From the NCBI GenBank assembly GCA_964559945.1, contig CAZLJY010000003.1:6594-70593 (forward strand): a stretch of DNA of 64,000 nt. Reading direction: 5' to 3'. The notes beneath the pieces were generated by a model. The model had not been told where the DNA came from. It saw nothing but the letters and a program-made list of their open reading frames with translations, and did no database searches. Source of the DNA: JANQOZ01 sp964559945 (lineage in GTDB: Bacteria; Pseudomonadota; Gammaproteobacteria; Xanthomonadales; SZUA-38). This document shows, piece by piece, positions 63,889-64,000 of this stretch (position 1 is its first letter; every line of letters begins with the position of its first letter). Made by a program: the position numbers and the translations under genes.

Positions 63889-64000
63889 GTGAATGATGAC
63901 GTCAATGGAATTGCTGATGAAACCGTTGCCACCGACAGCAAAGAACTTCAGGCTCTGGACCGGGCTCGCAATGCCCTGCAAAAAGGTGATGGTCCCGGCG
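63889..64000 (+). CDS. Unidentified protein, 5' part
   Basis: A GTG at 63889 follows the strong Shine-Dalgarno AGGGAG by eight bases; the frame is open to the window end. The first 37 residues are acidic and helical-looking (SKELQALDRARNAL) and match nothing I can name. An ATG at 63893 in another frame is also open, but the GTG has better spacing to the ribosome-binding site. Upstream, TAGAAT at 63829-63834 may be a -10 box, without a well-spaced -35. The 223-base gap to the divergent MscS gene shows no other feature. Confidence 0.5.
   Translation, partial: MNDDVNGIADETVATDSKELQALDRARNALQKGDGPG

Overview
The window is a gene-dense chromosome segment of a Gram-negative bacterium. It carries the complete tolQRAB-pal-cpoB envelope operon, TonB-dependent receptors with FecI/FecR-type regulation, lipoproteins, LemA/M48 and a phasin. 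Gene order (yebC-ruvCAB-ybgC-tol-pal-queEC) and protein character point to a heterotrophic, probably aquatic gammaproteobacterium. I cannot place it more narrowly. I see no tRNA, rRNA, CRISPR array, insertion sequence or prophage, and no stretch over 300 bases without a gene.

Layout. 1-1.7 kb: 3' part of a large repetitive adhesin-like gene. 1.8-3.1 kb: a sigma-28-like promoter, then a cyclic-nucleotide-binding-like ORF and an HDOD ORF in the same frame, separated by one TGA. 3.1-12.9 kb (minus): yebC, ruvC, ruvA, ruvB, ybgC, tolQ, tolR, tolA, tolB, pal, cpoB, queE, queC in one tightly packed run. 13-15 kb: a 2OG-Fe(II) oxygenase-like protein and a PLP serine/threonine dehydratase-like enzyme, convergent. 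15.2-22.7 kb (plus): the most distinctive locus, with secreted protein A, a TonB-like protein, an ECF sigma factor, a FecR anti-sigma factor, an STN-domain TonB-dependent receptor and secreted protein B (a paralogue of A), closed by a strong terminator. A convergent TonB-like protein without a recognisable TonB C-terminal domain lies next to it.

23.5-30.8 kb: PEP carboxylase, a GMC oxidoreductase, a MASE1-GGDEF diguanylate cyclase and a cytoplasmic beta-propeller. 30.9-35 kb (minus): 3-hydroxyanthranilate dioxygenase, kynureninase, kynurenine monooxygenase and tryptophan dioxygenase, i.e. tryptophan to quinolinate with the formamidase missing. 35.1-38.8 kb (plus): panB, a D-aminoacylase-like lipoprotein with altered metal ligands, and an FGE-fold lipoprotein. 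38.9-48.7 kb: a TonB-dependent receptor; the upper Entner-Doudoroff operon glk-zwf-pgl-edd headed by and overlapping an ilvY-like LysR gene; and divergent ilvC.

48.7-64 kb: a 57-aa small protein; a coupled trio (CBU_0592-like membrane protein, membrane-anchored TAXI protein, TlpA-like lipoprotein); a large secreted alpha/beta hydrolase; lemA with an M48 peptidase; a class C beta-lactamase-fold hydrolase; a phasin; an MBL-fold hydrolase; an SLC1-type symporter with a LysR gene; a GarR/MmsB-family dehydrogenase; an MscS channel; and the start of an unidentified gene at the right edge.

The best candidate for an undescribed system is the 15.2-22.7 kb locus. It pairs a complete cell-surface signalling circuit (receptor, anti-sigma, sigma, own TonB) with two homologous exported proteins of unknown function.
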